From Rivularia sp. MS3 (GTDB taxonomy: Bacteria > Cyanobacteriota > Cyanobacteriia > Cyanobacteriales > Nostocaceae): DNA of 64,000 nucleotides. The stretch is from positions 17,970-81,969 of the forward strand of contig JAHCMI010000040.1 in assembly GCA_019192545.1 (NCBI GenBank). The letters run 5' to 3'. Shown piece after piece: positions 9,020 to 17,524 of the stretch. A model generated the notes under the pieces. The model was given only the letters and a program-made list of their open reading frames with translations, was not told where the DNA came from and made no database searches. Positions within the stretch are counted from its first letter, which is position 1. Every line of letters begins with the position of its first letter. The translations under genes were made by a program, and so were the position numbers.

Positions 9020-9406
9020 ATGTCACCGAAATACAAAAAACATACAGTTCGATTTGAAATGGTGCTGACAAAGGAGCAGAATGACCATTGGCAAGCACTA
9101 GCGAAATCCTGCGGTATCAGTAAAGCAGAATTGATTAGACGTAGAATGTCTGGATGTCACATAAAAAGTATCCCCGAAGTCAATTGGAAATGTTACTGGC
9201 AACTATCGAAAATTAGTAAGGATATTAGTCAACTAGCTTCTTGTCACAATATTGCGATTACAAATGGTTTAATTCCATCACCTGTTGAATCTATTCCTTT
9301 TGAAGATTTACTCAAAGAGATTTCTTCCTTACGCTTGTGTTTGGTTTTGGAAAACAATGATGAAATAGATGATGAACTAGAAATTAGCAATGATTGGCAA
9401 GATTAA
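9020..9406 (+). CDS. MobC-like relaxosome accessory protein
   Basis: 128 residues. The N-terminal half (V-R-F-E-M-V-L-T-K-E-Q, then AKSCGISKAELIRRRMSG) is the ribbon-helix-helix-like pattern of the small plasmid mobilization proteins that bind oriT and load the relaxase. The stop overlaps the relaxase start by 17 bp, so the two are co-translated, as usual for mobC-mobA pairs. The acidic tail (DEIDDELE) is common in such partners. Confidence 0.7.
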   Translation: MSPKYKKHTVRFEMVLTKEQNDHWQALAKSCGISKAELIRRRMSGCHIKSIPEVNWKCYWQLSKISKDISQLASCHNIAITNGLIPSPVESIPFEDLLKEISSLRLCLVLENNDEIDDELEISNDWQD

Positions 9407-10307
9407 AAAAGGTAAAAGCTTTACGGGATTAACTAAATACATTCTTGAGAAGGAAGGAGCAGAATTAATTTGCACAAACCTTGCAGGAGAGACACCACAA
9501 GAATTTTATAGACAACTAGCAGCTACAAAACAACTGAATTGTAAAGTGCGATCGCCAGTCAGTCACATTAGTATCAGCTTCCCATTTCACGAAAAACCAA
9601 TTGATGAAGAATTGGAAGAAATTGCAGAAGAAACACTCAAAGGTATGGGGTTTGGGAAAAACCTCTATTTCGCAGCATCCCATAATGACTGTAATCATTT
9701 CCATCTCCATATCGCGGCAAGTCGCATCAATATCGATGGTGAGTGCGTATCTGACTGGTACGATAAACGACGCTTAGAAAAGGTTTTGAGAAATTTAGAA
9801 TCCCGTTTCAATTTGACCTCCGTACCGAATTCATGGGAAGTAAACCGCACAGCACCGTCTACCGGACAAAAGCGACGTATGTTTCGAGAAAATCAAGAAT
9901 TTGAATTAGGATTGCGCTCGGAGCCAGCAGACAAAAGCGCGGTTGAAAAAATTCAAGATGTAATAGAAGACACTATTCAACCAGGAATGAAGTTTGCTCA
10001 ATTTGTTGAACATTTGAAAGTGAATGGTGTAGAAACATCGTTAAAGTTAAGCTCGGAAGGTATAATTCAAGGTATTTCATATTCTACAGATGGTGTTACA
10101 TTTGCTGGAAGTAAGTTAGGTAGAAATAAACAAGCTTGTACTCTCAAAGGGTTAGCAATGCGAGGTATTAAATTTGATTTAGAATATGATGAAAATGCAT
10201 TAACAAGATGCATTGGTAAAGATGACAAAGAACAAGATGATGTTGCATCTTTATCGAAAATTAATAAGACTACACGTTCCAAAAATTCCCAAATAGAATT
10301 TGATTGA
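9390..10307 (+). CDS. Relaxase / mobilization nuclease (MobA/VirD2 family)
   Basis: 305 residues with the relaxase domain at about 1-150. A candidate catalytic Tyr17 lies in FTGLTKYILEKEG. The metal-binding three-His motif HNDCNHFHLH (residues 98-107) is in a context typical of the MOBP/MOBV group. The enzyme nicks oriT and pilots the strand to the coupling protein. It is short compared with conjugative relaxases because it lacks a helicase or primase tail; the C-terminal 120 residues are unassigned. It is co-translated with the MobC-like gene. Its natural partners here are the VirD4 protein at 15454-17277 and the virB-type operon. Confidence 0.85.
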   Translation: MIGKIKKGKSFTGLTKYILEKEGAELICTNLAGETPQEFYRQLAATKQLNCKVRSPVSHISISFPFHEKPIDEELEEIAEETLKGMGFGKNLYFAASHNDCNHFHLHIAASRINIDGECVSDWYDKRRLEKVLRNLESRFNLTSVPNSWEVNRTAPSTGQKRRMFRENQEFELGLRSEPADKSAVEKIQDVIEDTIQPGMKFAQFVEHLKVNGVETSLKLSSEGIIQGISYSTDGVTFAGSKLGRNKQACTLKGLAMRGIKFDLEYDENALTRCIGKDDKEQDDVASLSKINKTTRSKNSQIEFD

Positions 10308-10415
10308 AAGAAAAAGGTATCTAAGGCGAAAATCATAGTGATTAAACTATGTATTTAGCAAAGACGATTAAAGAAGACGGAATCTTTAAGTAGCTTAGAT
10401 TTGGAAACAGTCGTA

Positions 10416-11864
10416 TTAACAATTTATTCTTAACACCCTTAATATTTCTTTTACAGGTGCTTTCTCTACCTCCATCCGCTGTACCTTGGATAAAGTTCCC
10501 TTGGGAATGTACCTTGATGACTTAATTAGGCGATCGCCCATTACCCAGATTTCGTATTGATAATATGCCTCACAATATTCTTTACCTTTCTTGGTAACAG
10601 TGCGGTAATAAATGCAGCCGCTGCCATCACCCTTATGTCGGCGCGTTTTCCTAGAGGATATCTTATCTGCTGGCTTATCTAAGGGGAATTCTTCATCCTC
10701 ATAGACTTTCCTAGAGGATATTTTATCTGTTGGCTTATCCTCTAGGAACTTTTCGCTATCACTTGTTTTCCTAAAGGATATATTCTCATCTGACTTATCT
10801 AAGGGGAATTCTTCATCTTCACATACTTTCCTAGAGGATATCTTATCTGTTGGCTTATCCTCTAGGAACTTTTCGCTATCACTCGTTTTCCTAGAGGATA
10901 TCTTATCTGCTGACTTATCTAAGGGGAATTCTTCATCCTCATAGACTTTCCTAGAGGATATTTTATCTGCTGGCTTATCTAAGAGGAACTTTTCGCTATC
11001 ACTCGTTTTCCTAGAGGATATATTCTCATCTGACTTATCTAAGGAGAATTCTTCATCTTCACGTACTTTCCTAGAGGATATCTTATCTGTTAGCTTATCC
11101 TCTAGGAAATGGCTTGGTAAAGACACAAAACCATGCGGTTCAAACACCTCCCTAAACCACTCGCTTCTTAACCCCCAGTAAACCAATACATGAGATTGCC
11201 GTGCAGAATTTCTAGGTTGATAATCTTCACTTAAAAATTTAATCCGTCCCGTCCAGAAACAAACGGGTTGAGATTTCAATACTGGAGACAACCATTTAGT
11301 GTCTGTGGCAGCCGGGACAAGTGCAATAGCTTCGGTAACTCGTTTCGATTTAATTTCAGCTTGCAGTTTCTCCATCCATACACTCGGTTGGGAATAAGGA
11401 GGATTCATAAATACACGTCCTTCCCATTCTCTAATCAATCCGTCATCGCAAGCAGTGTAATGTCCTTTGCAAGAGATGTGTTTACCATCATCTGCACAAG
11501 GGTCTAGGTCTATTTCTCCAAGCACCTGGACTACTAGTTCAACTATATAGGGCGGTGTGTACCAGCGGTCGGAAGATTTTTTCTTACGTGCGGGGTTTGA
11601 GGAGTGTGAGGAGGTATGTTGAGGTATTTCTTCTCTTTCTTGAAAATTAGGCAGTCGAGAAGAGGTAAAATCATTCTTGGTTATAGAATTCTCCTGTAAT
11701 TGACTTTCTTGTAAAACTTCCACAACTGTGGAAACTTCTTTGCACTCAAGAGGAATATTATCGGGTTCGTCCCAGGCGGGGTCATATCTAACACTATTCC
11801 AATCGCCTGTATAACTTTGTTTTTTGGGTTGCTCATATTGTTCTACATCAAAAAGCATCGCCAT
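10416..11864 (-). CDS. Adenine-specific DNA methyltransferase with an internal 20-residue repeat array
   Basis: Residues about 98-250 match the phage-type N-6-adenine methyltransferase family: RWYTPPYIVE, DLDPCAD, and the catalytic NPPY box in VFMNPPYSQP. A repeat array follows (about 250-405) with a 20-residue period alternating two forms (DKISSRKVYEDEEFPLDKS and a KTSDSEKFLEDKPT-type unit). A conserved C-terminal domain of about 65 residues (GSGCIYYRTVTKKGKEY and IKSSRYIPKGTLSKVQ) may bind DNA. It lies 11 bp after dnaB, so it is the third gene of the replication operon and could methylate the plasmid origin or protect the element from restriction. Target unknown. Confidence 0.85.
   Translation of the reverse strand: MAMLFDVEQYEQPKKQSYTGDWNSVRYDPAWDEPDNIPLECKEVSTVVEVLQESQLQENSITKNDFTSSRLPNFQEREEIPQHTSSHSSNPARKKKSSDRWYTPPYIVELVVQVLGEIDLDPCADDGKHISCKGHYTACDDGLIREWEGRVFMNPPYSQPSVWMEKLQAEIKSKRVTEAIALVPAATDTKWLSPVLKSQPVCFWTGRIKFLSEDYQPRNSARQSHVLVYWGLRSEWFREVFEPHGFVSLPSHFLEDKLTDKISSRKVREDEEFSLDKSDENISSRKTSDSEKFLLDKPADKISSRKVYEDEEFPLDKSADKISSRKTSDSEKFLEDKPTDKISSRKVCEDEEFPLDKSDENISFRKTSDSEKFLEDKPTDKISSRKVYEDEEFPLDKPADKISSRKTRRHKGDGSGCIYYRTVTKKGKEYCEAYYQYEIWVMGDRLIKSSRYIPKGTLSKVQRMEVEKAPVKEILRVLRINC
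10651..11110. repeat. 60-bp tandem repeat (about 7.7 copies) inside the methyltransferase gene
   Basis: The unit is exactly 60 bp and keeps the reading frame. Two alternating variants give a 120-bp higher-order period. Each copy carries TTCCTAGAGGATA, and the alternate copies also carry its exact reverse complement TATCCTCTAGGAA, so hairpins can form. Copies are nearly identical, which points to recent expansion or ongoing recombination. Confidence 0.95.
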
Positions 11865-11875
11865 TTTTCACTTCC

Positions 11876-13222
11876 TCAAGTCAAATTTTTAAAACAAGTA
11901 AATTGTGCGTCAAATAGCAGTTTTATAGTTCCCGTTGGCCCACCCCTATTTTTGGCAATAATTACTTCTGCAATACCTCTATCAACCGTATCGGGGTGAT
12001 AATATTCATCACGGTAAAGGAGTAATACTAAATCCGAATCTTCTTCAATTCGCCCAGATTCTCTCAAGTCTGACATCATAGGACGTTTGATATTTCGACT
12101 TTCTACACCGCGATTTAACTGTGACAATATGACAACAGTAGTGTTACATTCGCGTGCTAATTGTTTTAATCCTCGGGTAATTTTTCCTATTTGAAAAGCC
12201 AAATTATAATTATCACCATCCGTGCCTTCCATTAATTGCAAATAGTCAATTCCAACCATACCAATGCGATTATGTTTAGCAATAAGTTGTTTAACTTTTG
12301 AACGAATCAAATTAACTGTTAATACAGGCGAATCGTCAATGTAAATAGGCAGTTCGCTTAACTTGCTAATCGATTTTGCTAAAGGATGCCATTGGGATTT
12401 GCTAATAGAACCGTTTTGCAGATGAATCGATTCAATAGAAACATCTTGAGATAAAAATCTATCACCCCATTCTTCCCTACCCATCTCAAGGCTAAAAATT
12501 ACGGTTGGCAGTGATTCTAGCGATGAAATGTTAAAAGCTAAATTGCCTAAAAATGATGATTTACCCATAGCAGGACGACCAGCGATTGTTATAAGTTTTT
12601 CTGGTTTGAATCCTCCTAGCATTGCATTCAGGTTACAAAATCCAGTTGTTATCCCGAATGACCTTGTACCCATATTTCTTTCTTCAATACGTTCAAAGGC
12701 ATCCATCAGGATAGACGACAATGAGGTTGGCTCCGATTGTGACGCGATAGCGCTGTTATTTACCTCTAAAACCTTTGAAAATGCTGTTTCTAACTGTTTA
12801 CCTATCTCTTGAGTTTGGTCGTGCGCCAACTCGAAAATTTCGCCGCTTACATGAATCAATTGCCTTCGGTAGTATTTATCCATCACCAACTGGGCTAAGG
12901 CATCAATGTTAACTGCGGATACAGTCCGGTCTACAAGCGAAGCTAATTTATTCCTACCACCACAGAATGAAAGTTGATTATGGTCAGATAGCCAATTAAT
13001 AACTGCGATTAAATCCGTGGGATTGCCTTTGTCATGAAGTTCTAGGGCAGCGATATAAATATCGCGATGGGCGCTGATGTAGAAAGCTTTTGCAACAAGA
13101 ATGTCTTTGACTCTAGCAATCGCGGAAGGGTCAAGCAATATACCACCCAAAATTGCTTCTTCTGCTTCGATATTTTGAGGAGGTATTTTGTCACTTCTAA
13201 CAAAACTTAAGTTTTCAGCCAT
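11876..13222 (-). CDS. dnaB: Replicative DNA helicase DnaB
   Basis: 448 residues, full DnaB length. The N-terminal domain has the IPPQNIEAEEAILGGILLD signature. The RecA-like domain has Walker A in AGRPAMGKSSFLGN, Walker B in MVGIDYLQLM, the ILSQLNRGVE motif and the DLRESGRIEEDSDLVLLLYR region. It unwinds DNA ahead of the fork. It overlaps the upstream initiator-like gene by 8 bp, so the element carries its own initiator-helicase pair. It is not interrupted by an intein. A chromosomal role is unlikely given the context. Confidence 0.95.
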   Translation of the reverse strand: MAENLSFVRSDKIPPQNIEAEEAILGGILLDPSAIARVKDILVAKAFYISAHRDIYIAALELHDKGNPTDLIAVINWLSDHNQLSFCGGRNKLASLVDRTVSAVNIDALAQLVMDKYYRRQLIHVSGEIFELAHDQTQEIGKQLETAFSKVLEVNNSAIASQSEPTSLSSILMDAFERIEERNMGTRSFGITTGFCNLNAMLGGFKPEKLITIAGRPAMGKSSFLGNLAFNISSLESLPTVIFSLEMGREEWGDRFLSQDVSIESIHLQNGSISKSQWHPLAKSISKLSELPIYIDDSPVLTVNLIRSKVKQLIAKHNRIGMVGIDYLQLMEGTDGDNYNLAFQIGKITRGLKQLARECNTTVVILSQLNRGVESRNIKRPMMSDLRESGRIEEDSDLVLLLYRDEYYHPDTVDRGIAEVIIAKNRGGPTGTIKLLFDAQFTCFKNLT

Positions 13223-14138
13223 AATTCTTCTGTTGCAATATTGGACTATTTGCTAAAAGTTCGCGGACATCTGCACGACTAGACTTTGCCCAATTGAACC
13301 AGCACTTGTAAAAATCGTCTTTGAAAAATAGCTGTAAATTCTTATCATCACCGAGCTTAATTGCTCCTTCCACAACAACTTGCAGTTGTCCGTACCACAT
13401 TTGGTGTTGCGATTCGCTGTAAGCCTCGAAGTTATATTTACAATTTTGCTTCTTCGTGTCGAGCCACTCACAGCGCAATTCTTCAAAGTTGGCTTCAATC
13501 CACTTGATAGTTAGTTGCGGAGGTTTTGGTAATGAAGCTGCTTTCTTTTTTGAAAATTCCAAAAAATTTTCTCTCTCGCCTTCTGAGAGAGTCTGTATAA
13601 AGTCTGAATAAGTCTGAGGGGATTTGGAGCCATTGCTAGGCAAGGGTTCTGGCTCTCGATTTGGACAATTCTGTCCATTTTTTGACAAATCTGTCATAAC
13701 TTGGACAAATCTGTCATCATTTGGACAGGATTGTCCAGAGTCGGACAAATCTGTCATTTTAATTTTTTCAGAGGATTTATTTATTCTTTTCTGGTGACAA
13801 AGTTCTTTCGCTTTCTTACCAGCTAAATTCTGACCACGAACTAAAATCGGTTCCCAAACATAAAGTTCTAGTTCTTCCAAGCGCGAAAGAGAGCGTTTGA
13901 TTTGTCGCGAGCTGATTCCTATTGCTGAAGATATTTCGGGAATTTTCGGTAATTCAATCATCTTATCTCCAAAAGGGTCTATCATTTGTAAATAAGACCA
14001 TAAAGCCCAATCAGCAGCAGTCAGTTTTCCACGAATAGCTTTGATAGCCATTGAATTAGGTGTTTGATAAAAACCGTTTGTTTCCACACTCTTATGAATG
14101 CCATCGGAGACAGCATTTGCCCTTTCTTGAAGTGTCAT
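13215..14138 (-). CDS. Replication initiator / helicase loader, winged-helix (phage O-like)
   Basis: 307 residues. The N-terminal domain (about 10-115) reads as a winged helix-turn-helix: AIRGKLTAADWALWSYLQ, then EISSAIGISSRQIKRSLSRLEEL. The middle (about 125-170) is encoded by five 20-bp DNA repeats and is presumably a linker, followed by a helical C-terminal domain of about 110 residues. An N-terminal DNA-binding domain, iterons inside the gene, and an adjacent overlapping dnaB match the lambda-O type of initiator, which binds iterons in its own gene and recruits the helicase. No sequence family is claimed beyond the winged helix. Confidence 0.7.
   Translation of the reverse strand: MTLQERANAVSDGIHKSVETNGFYQTPNSMAIKAIRGKLTAADWALWSYLQMIDPFGDKMIELPKIPEISSAIGISSRQIKRSLSRLEELELYVWEPILVRGQNLAGKKAKELCHQKRINKSSEKIKMTDLSDSGQSCPNDDRFVQVMTDLSKNGQNCPNREPEPLPSNGSKSPQTYSDFIQTLSEGERENFLEFSKKKAASLPKPPQLTIKWIEANFEELRCEWLDTKKQNCKYNFEAYSESQHQMWYGQLQVVVEGAIKLGDDKNLQLFFKDDFYKCWFNWAKSSRADVRELLANSPILQQKNYG
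13661..13760. repeat. Five 20-bp iterons with dyad symmetry: candidate replication origin
   Basis: Five contiguous 20-bp units start at 13661, 13681, 13701, 13721 and 13741. The consensus is TTGGACAAATCTGTCATNNT, with an internal inverted repeat GACA-4 nt-TGTC in each. The period is not a multiple of three, so the array is conserved as DNA and not as protein. Size, number and dyad structure are those of initiator-binding iterons. Confidence 0.8.
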
Positions 14139-14183
14139 ACATTTAAAATCCTTTAATTTACTTGAGGTAAGAAGTATTAATTA

Positions 14184-14262
14184 TTCCCCCACTCCCCCAC
14201 TCTCCCACTCTCCCACTCCTTCCCTCCCTCTCTCACTCCCTCCCTCCTACTCCCCCACTCCT
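14184..14262. repeat. Pyrimidine repeat tract CTCCCCCACTCTCCCACTC
   Basis: About 80 bp of tandem CCCACTC-type units between the initiator gene and the gene at 14265-14645. Unlike most copies of this family in the window it has no purine partner arm nearby. Confidence 0.8.
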
Positions 14263-14264
14263 CT

Positions 14265-14645
14265 CTAACTAACTTCGGATTCGGTTAAATATTTGTCCAA
14301 ATATTTTTGACCTATTTTGGTAAGTGGATTTCCCTCACCCTCTTCGTTAAGATGTTTCCAAAAAGCCATGACAATTGAAATGGGAATCATATCTGTCACC
14401 GAGCGATTGGGCATTTGAACCCGAACTGGCTCAACTCCCATCTTCCGCATAAATTGACGAGCTGTATAAGATGGCTTTTTAACAGAAACTGCCATTTGTC
14501 GAGTTGTAATAGCAGTTTCACCAGTCGCTAATTTATAAGCAATGACTCTAAATAATTTGTGCTTTATTTTTATGCGCTCAATAGCTACCAAATAATCCCC
14601 ATCTTGAAGATATTTTTTAGAGAATAGTTGACTCGAATTTGTCAT
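14265..14645 (-). CDS. Small hypothetical protein, possibly DNA-binding
   Basis: 126 basic residues. The middle (ITTRQMAVSVKKPSYTARQFMRKMGVEP) could form a helix-turn-helix, and the end (a G-N-P-L-T-K-I-G-Q-K-Y motif) recalls plasmid/phage antirepressor-like proteins, but I cannot place it in a family. It is probably the first gene of the replication transcript, 127 bp upstream of the initiator gene. AATCATAGTGAT at 14673-14684 lies just upstream and may be an operator. Confidence 0.6.
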   Translation of the reverse strand: MTNSSQLFSKKYLQDGDYLVAIERIKIKHKLFRVIAYKLATGETAITTRQMAVSVKKPSYTARQFMRKMGVEPVRVQMPNRSVTDMIPISIVMAFWKHLNEEGEGNPLTKIGQKYLDKYLTESEVS

Positions 14646-15453
14646 TTTTATTCACGCGAACATTCCACCATAAATCATAGTGATGAAAAACGCGCCCTCC
14701 ATATAATTGTTTAATCTTGCAGCAACCTAACATATCACCACCGCTATATATTTTGGTTGTAATTAGTTATAAACACAAAGCGGATTTAGGAGAGCAACAT
14801 CGAACTTTTATCCAGACAAATTTCTTGATTAACTGATGATTATGGATGCACTTTGATGAATAAATAATTCTTATTCCGACTCGAAAACTTTACGTTTTTA
14901 CGAAACTCCAATTTGTCCGGATTTCGATGTTCTTACCCATCATAAGTGATACAAAAAAATACGACAAAAATTAATCAATCAAATTATTTTAAAATTGTGT
15001 AGTCTTATCGTTTTTATTGATACAAAGAAAATACTATTTGGATGTATTATTTGATATACAAACTATATTGAAAATCTTCAAATTCTATGCAAGTAGAAAA
15101 ATAAGATAAGTGACTGCTATAACTCGTCAAATCTGTAACAAAACAAGAATAATTAAGAGATAAGTAATTTACTATGCGATTTTTTCTTTAACTGGATAAA
15201 AACAAGGTATATACTGAGAATTATTCCTTGCAAGAGGAAACTTTATAACTATGCTTATATAATTCTGGATGCAAGATAATAGTAATACAAAATACTTCGG
15301 TGACAGTTAATAAAGTTGCACAATAGTTATAAATACTGTGAAAATAAGTCAATATTTGGCTTTTTACGGCGTTTTTGGCAATATCAAGTATCTAGCTAAC
15401 TGCTATATATTAACTGTATTCGACTTCTAAATGATAAAAATAGAGTTTTTTCT
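14646..15453. other. AT-rich intergenic region with a long imperfect inverted repeat
   Basis: 808 bp without a credible gene. It holds AATCATAGTGAT (14673-14684) near the start of the upstream gene. It also holds an imperfect inverted repeat: AACATCGAA...CAGACAAATT (14796-14823) against AATTTGTCCGGATTTCGATGTT (14910-14931). The arms contain GGACAAAT/ATTTGTCC, the same core as the iterons at 13661-13760. The rest is very AT-rich without further structure that I can see. Confidence 0.55.
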
Positions 15454-17277
15454 CTACCAAACCTCATTGCTATGAGGGCTAACTAATTCTATTTCTTTGC
15501 TATCTAGTTGATTGAGTGTAGATACTGAATGTTCCCCGGTAGTTAAAAGTTGCTGTGCAATCCGCTCTCTCAAATCTATAGCTTCATCTAATTGATTAAT
15601 ATCGCCAATGGGGGAGCGCATAAGTAATCTTGGATAAACTTGCTCCGACCAAAGTTGTTCGCTTTTGTTTATTCTTTCTATATCCAATTTAGGAATGGGG
15701 ATAGTTAAAGGGTAGGGAATTGAACCTTCGCTTTCAGACTTATAACCGGGATTGGTAATCACGCATTTTCCTTGCGGGAAGCGCATAATTTCGTCTGGAG
15801 TGAGAATCGGCATTGTTTGTAAATTATCTGTCCAAGTTACCGTTCGTCCTTCTTTGGAATCACTGATAGATTTATTTTTGACAATGAATTCCTTATGCCC
15901 AAATGATTGAGAAAACTTGTCCGCAGTTGAGTAATTCGCAGGGTTGTAGAGAACTTTTGTACTGCAAGCACTAGTGATAGCAGCGGCTAAATTTTCACCG
16001 TATGTATTAGCTAGTTGTTCTAAAGATTGAACACCTAGAACAAAGCAAGCTCCGTTACTTCTGTACTCGTTAATCCATTGAGGTAATGCTTTTAGATACA
16101 GCGATGGCAATTCGTCGATAAATATTCCTATTGGGTCTTTCCTTGGAGTACATAGATTGCTGACAATTGTCATATGAAGCGCTGCCGCAAGCAATGGTCC
16201 TACCACATCGCGTCTGGGGTCATCTAATTTGAAAATCAGGATTTGTTTGCCTGATAATTTAGTAGAAATTGTGCTTTTACCAATGAAAGAAGAAAGAAGC
16301 GAACGCTGGATAAAAGCGGAAAATATTCCGACTGTAGTTGTGTCAATGCTTGCAATAGTTTTCTCGCTATCTTTTGCTTTTAAGTACTGTTGAAACGAAG
16401 CTGCAACCCAGCGAGAAACTGTACCTGCTTGTACTGCTGCGTGTAATTTATTAATAAAGTCATCAACTGATTGGATGCAGTAAACGGTGGCTAAATCCGG
16501 ACAATCGCTAGCTTTAGCTAATTGGATTAGTGCTTTAGCTAATAAATCAGCAGCTTTTGAAAAAAACTCATCACCTTTACCGCTACCACCAGCATTTGCA
16601 TTTATGACTTGAGCAATTTGTCCTGCACTCACCGCATCTTCCTGGTTCTCCATGAAATCAAGCGGGTTGATTACTTCACTGTACGGTTCACCAGGAGCAA
16701 ATATTCGCACATCGTAACCATAGCAGGCTGCGAGTGGTGCGAGTAATTTCATTTGGTCGCCTTTCTTGTCATAGACAATTAAGGGAAAACCTTGCATCAT
16801 ACAACTTTCTGCCATGCGGTCAATAGTGCCGAAAGTTTTACCAGAACCAGGAGCGCCAAGAACAAGAGTAGAACGTTCTGCATGGGGAATCCAAACAGTC
16901 GGTGATGCTCCAAGGAAGGTTTGAAGTGATGCACCAAATTTTCTGAATCTACCAGAAAACCAATAGCGAGGCGAACCACACCAAAAAGTCACCTTATTGT
17001 GCTTGCGTTCTTCAATTTGTTTAAGAGCGAGGTTTGTTGCAGCTAATTTTTCACTTATTCCTACTACTCTTCCCGTAGAAATCTTTCCTTTTTTACCATT
17101 AGAAAATTGACTTAATATGAATAAGAATACTAAAATTCCTATCATTGCCAAACCTTCGGGATTAGCGAAAGTTTTTATAAGTCCGTTAATATCAAGGCTT
17201 GATTTTATTCCATCTGATTTTTGCTCAATGACAGTTTTATTAGTAATATTTTCAGATAATAAAAAATCTTGCTTCAT
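15454..17277 (-). CDS. virD4: VirD4/TraG-type coupling protein of the conjugation system
   Basis: 607 residues. An N-terminal membrane segment lies near residues 42-58. Walker A is VLGAPGSGKT (Lys147) and Walker B is IGIFIDELPSL, followed by INEYRSNGACFVLGVQSLEQL, as in T4SS coupling ATPases. It links the relaxase-DNA complex to the channel. It is probably the last gene of the conjugation run: upstream lie a 38-residue membrane protein (17298-17414) and a secreted protein (17525-18685). The final 70 residues are acidic and low in structure. Confidence 0.9.
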   Translation of the reverse strand: MKQDFLLSENITNKTVIEQKSDGIKSSLDINGLIKTFANPEGLAMIGILVFLFILSQFSNGKKGKISTGRVVGISEKLAATNLALKQIEERKHNKVTFWCGSPRYWFSGRFRKFGASLQTFLGASPTVWIPHAERSTLVLGAPGSGKTFGTIDRMAESCMMQGFPLIVYDKKGDQMKLLAPLAACYGYDVRIFAPGEPYSEVINPLDFMENQEDAVSAGQIAQVINANAGGSGKGDEFFSKAADLLAKALIQLAKASDCPDLATVYCIQSVDDFINKLHAAVQAGTVSRWVAASFQQYLKAKDSEKTIASIDTTTVGIFSAFIQRSLLSSFIGKSTISTKLSGKQILIFKLDDPRRDVVGPLLAAALHMTIVSNLCTPRKDPIGIFIDELPSLYLKALPQWINEYRSNGACFVLGVQSLEQLANTYGENLAAAITSACSTKVLYNPANYSTADKFSQSFGHKEFIVKNKSISDSKEGRTVTWTDNLQTMPILTPDEIMRFPQGKCVITNPGYKSESEGSIPYPLTIPIPKLDIERINKSEQLWSEQVYPRLLMRSPIGDINQLDEAIDLRERIAQQLLTTGEHSVSTLNQLDSKEIELVSPHSNEVW

Positions 17278-17297
17278 CTAGAATATTTTTCTTTTGA

Positions 17298-17414
17298 TTA
17301 AAAATGCTTATTCCAATCTTTTAAAAATAAGGTCGCTATTAGTAATAAAACTCCAAAACTAAAATTAAAATAGATAAGAAAGCGTACAATTTTAGAAGAA
17401 AAACTACTATTCAT
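17298..17414 (-). CDS. Small single-pass membrane protein, 38 residues
   Basis: A short frame on the minus strand with a strong ribosome binding site (AGGAG, 7 nt before the ATG at 17414). It encodes a protein starting MNSSFSSKIVRFL, with one hydrophobic segment (LIYFNFSFGVLLLIATLFL) and a basic end. It stops 20 bp before the virD4 start. Size, ribosome binding site and position between two transfer genes argue for a real gene. Function unknown; lipoprotein/VirB7-like roles are not supported because there is no lipobox. Confidence 0.6.
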   Translation of the reverse strand: MNSSFSSKIVRFLIYFNFSFGVLLLIATLFLKDWNKHF

Positions 17415-17468
17415 GTCCTGCTCCTGGTTGCTATAAAAATTTATCCCTCACCAATAAAATATTTATGG

Positions 17469-17500
17469 GCGCTAATTACGAATTACGAATTACGAATTAT
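17469..17500. repeat. AATTACG heptad array
   Basis: Tandem ATTACGA heptads (about four copies) followed by a CTCCCTCACTCC tract, in the gap before the secreted-protein gene. Same class as the AATTCGC array at 2743-2880. Confidence 0.7.
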
Positions 17501-17524
17501 ATTCTCTCCCTCACTCCTCCGTCT

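Noticed and set aside
10651..11110. Regular 60-bp repeats as a CRISPR array
   Set aside because: The whole unit repeats with no unique spacers, and the reading frame of the methyltransferase runs through it.
13661..13760. Five short repeats as a CRISPR array
   Set aside because: Contiguous 20-bp units without spacers, inside a coding gene, with iteron-like dyads.
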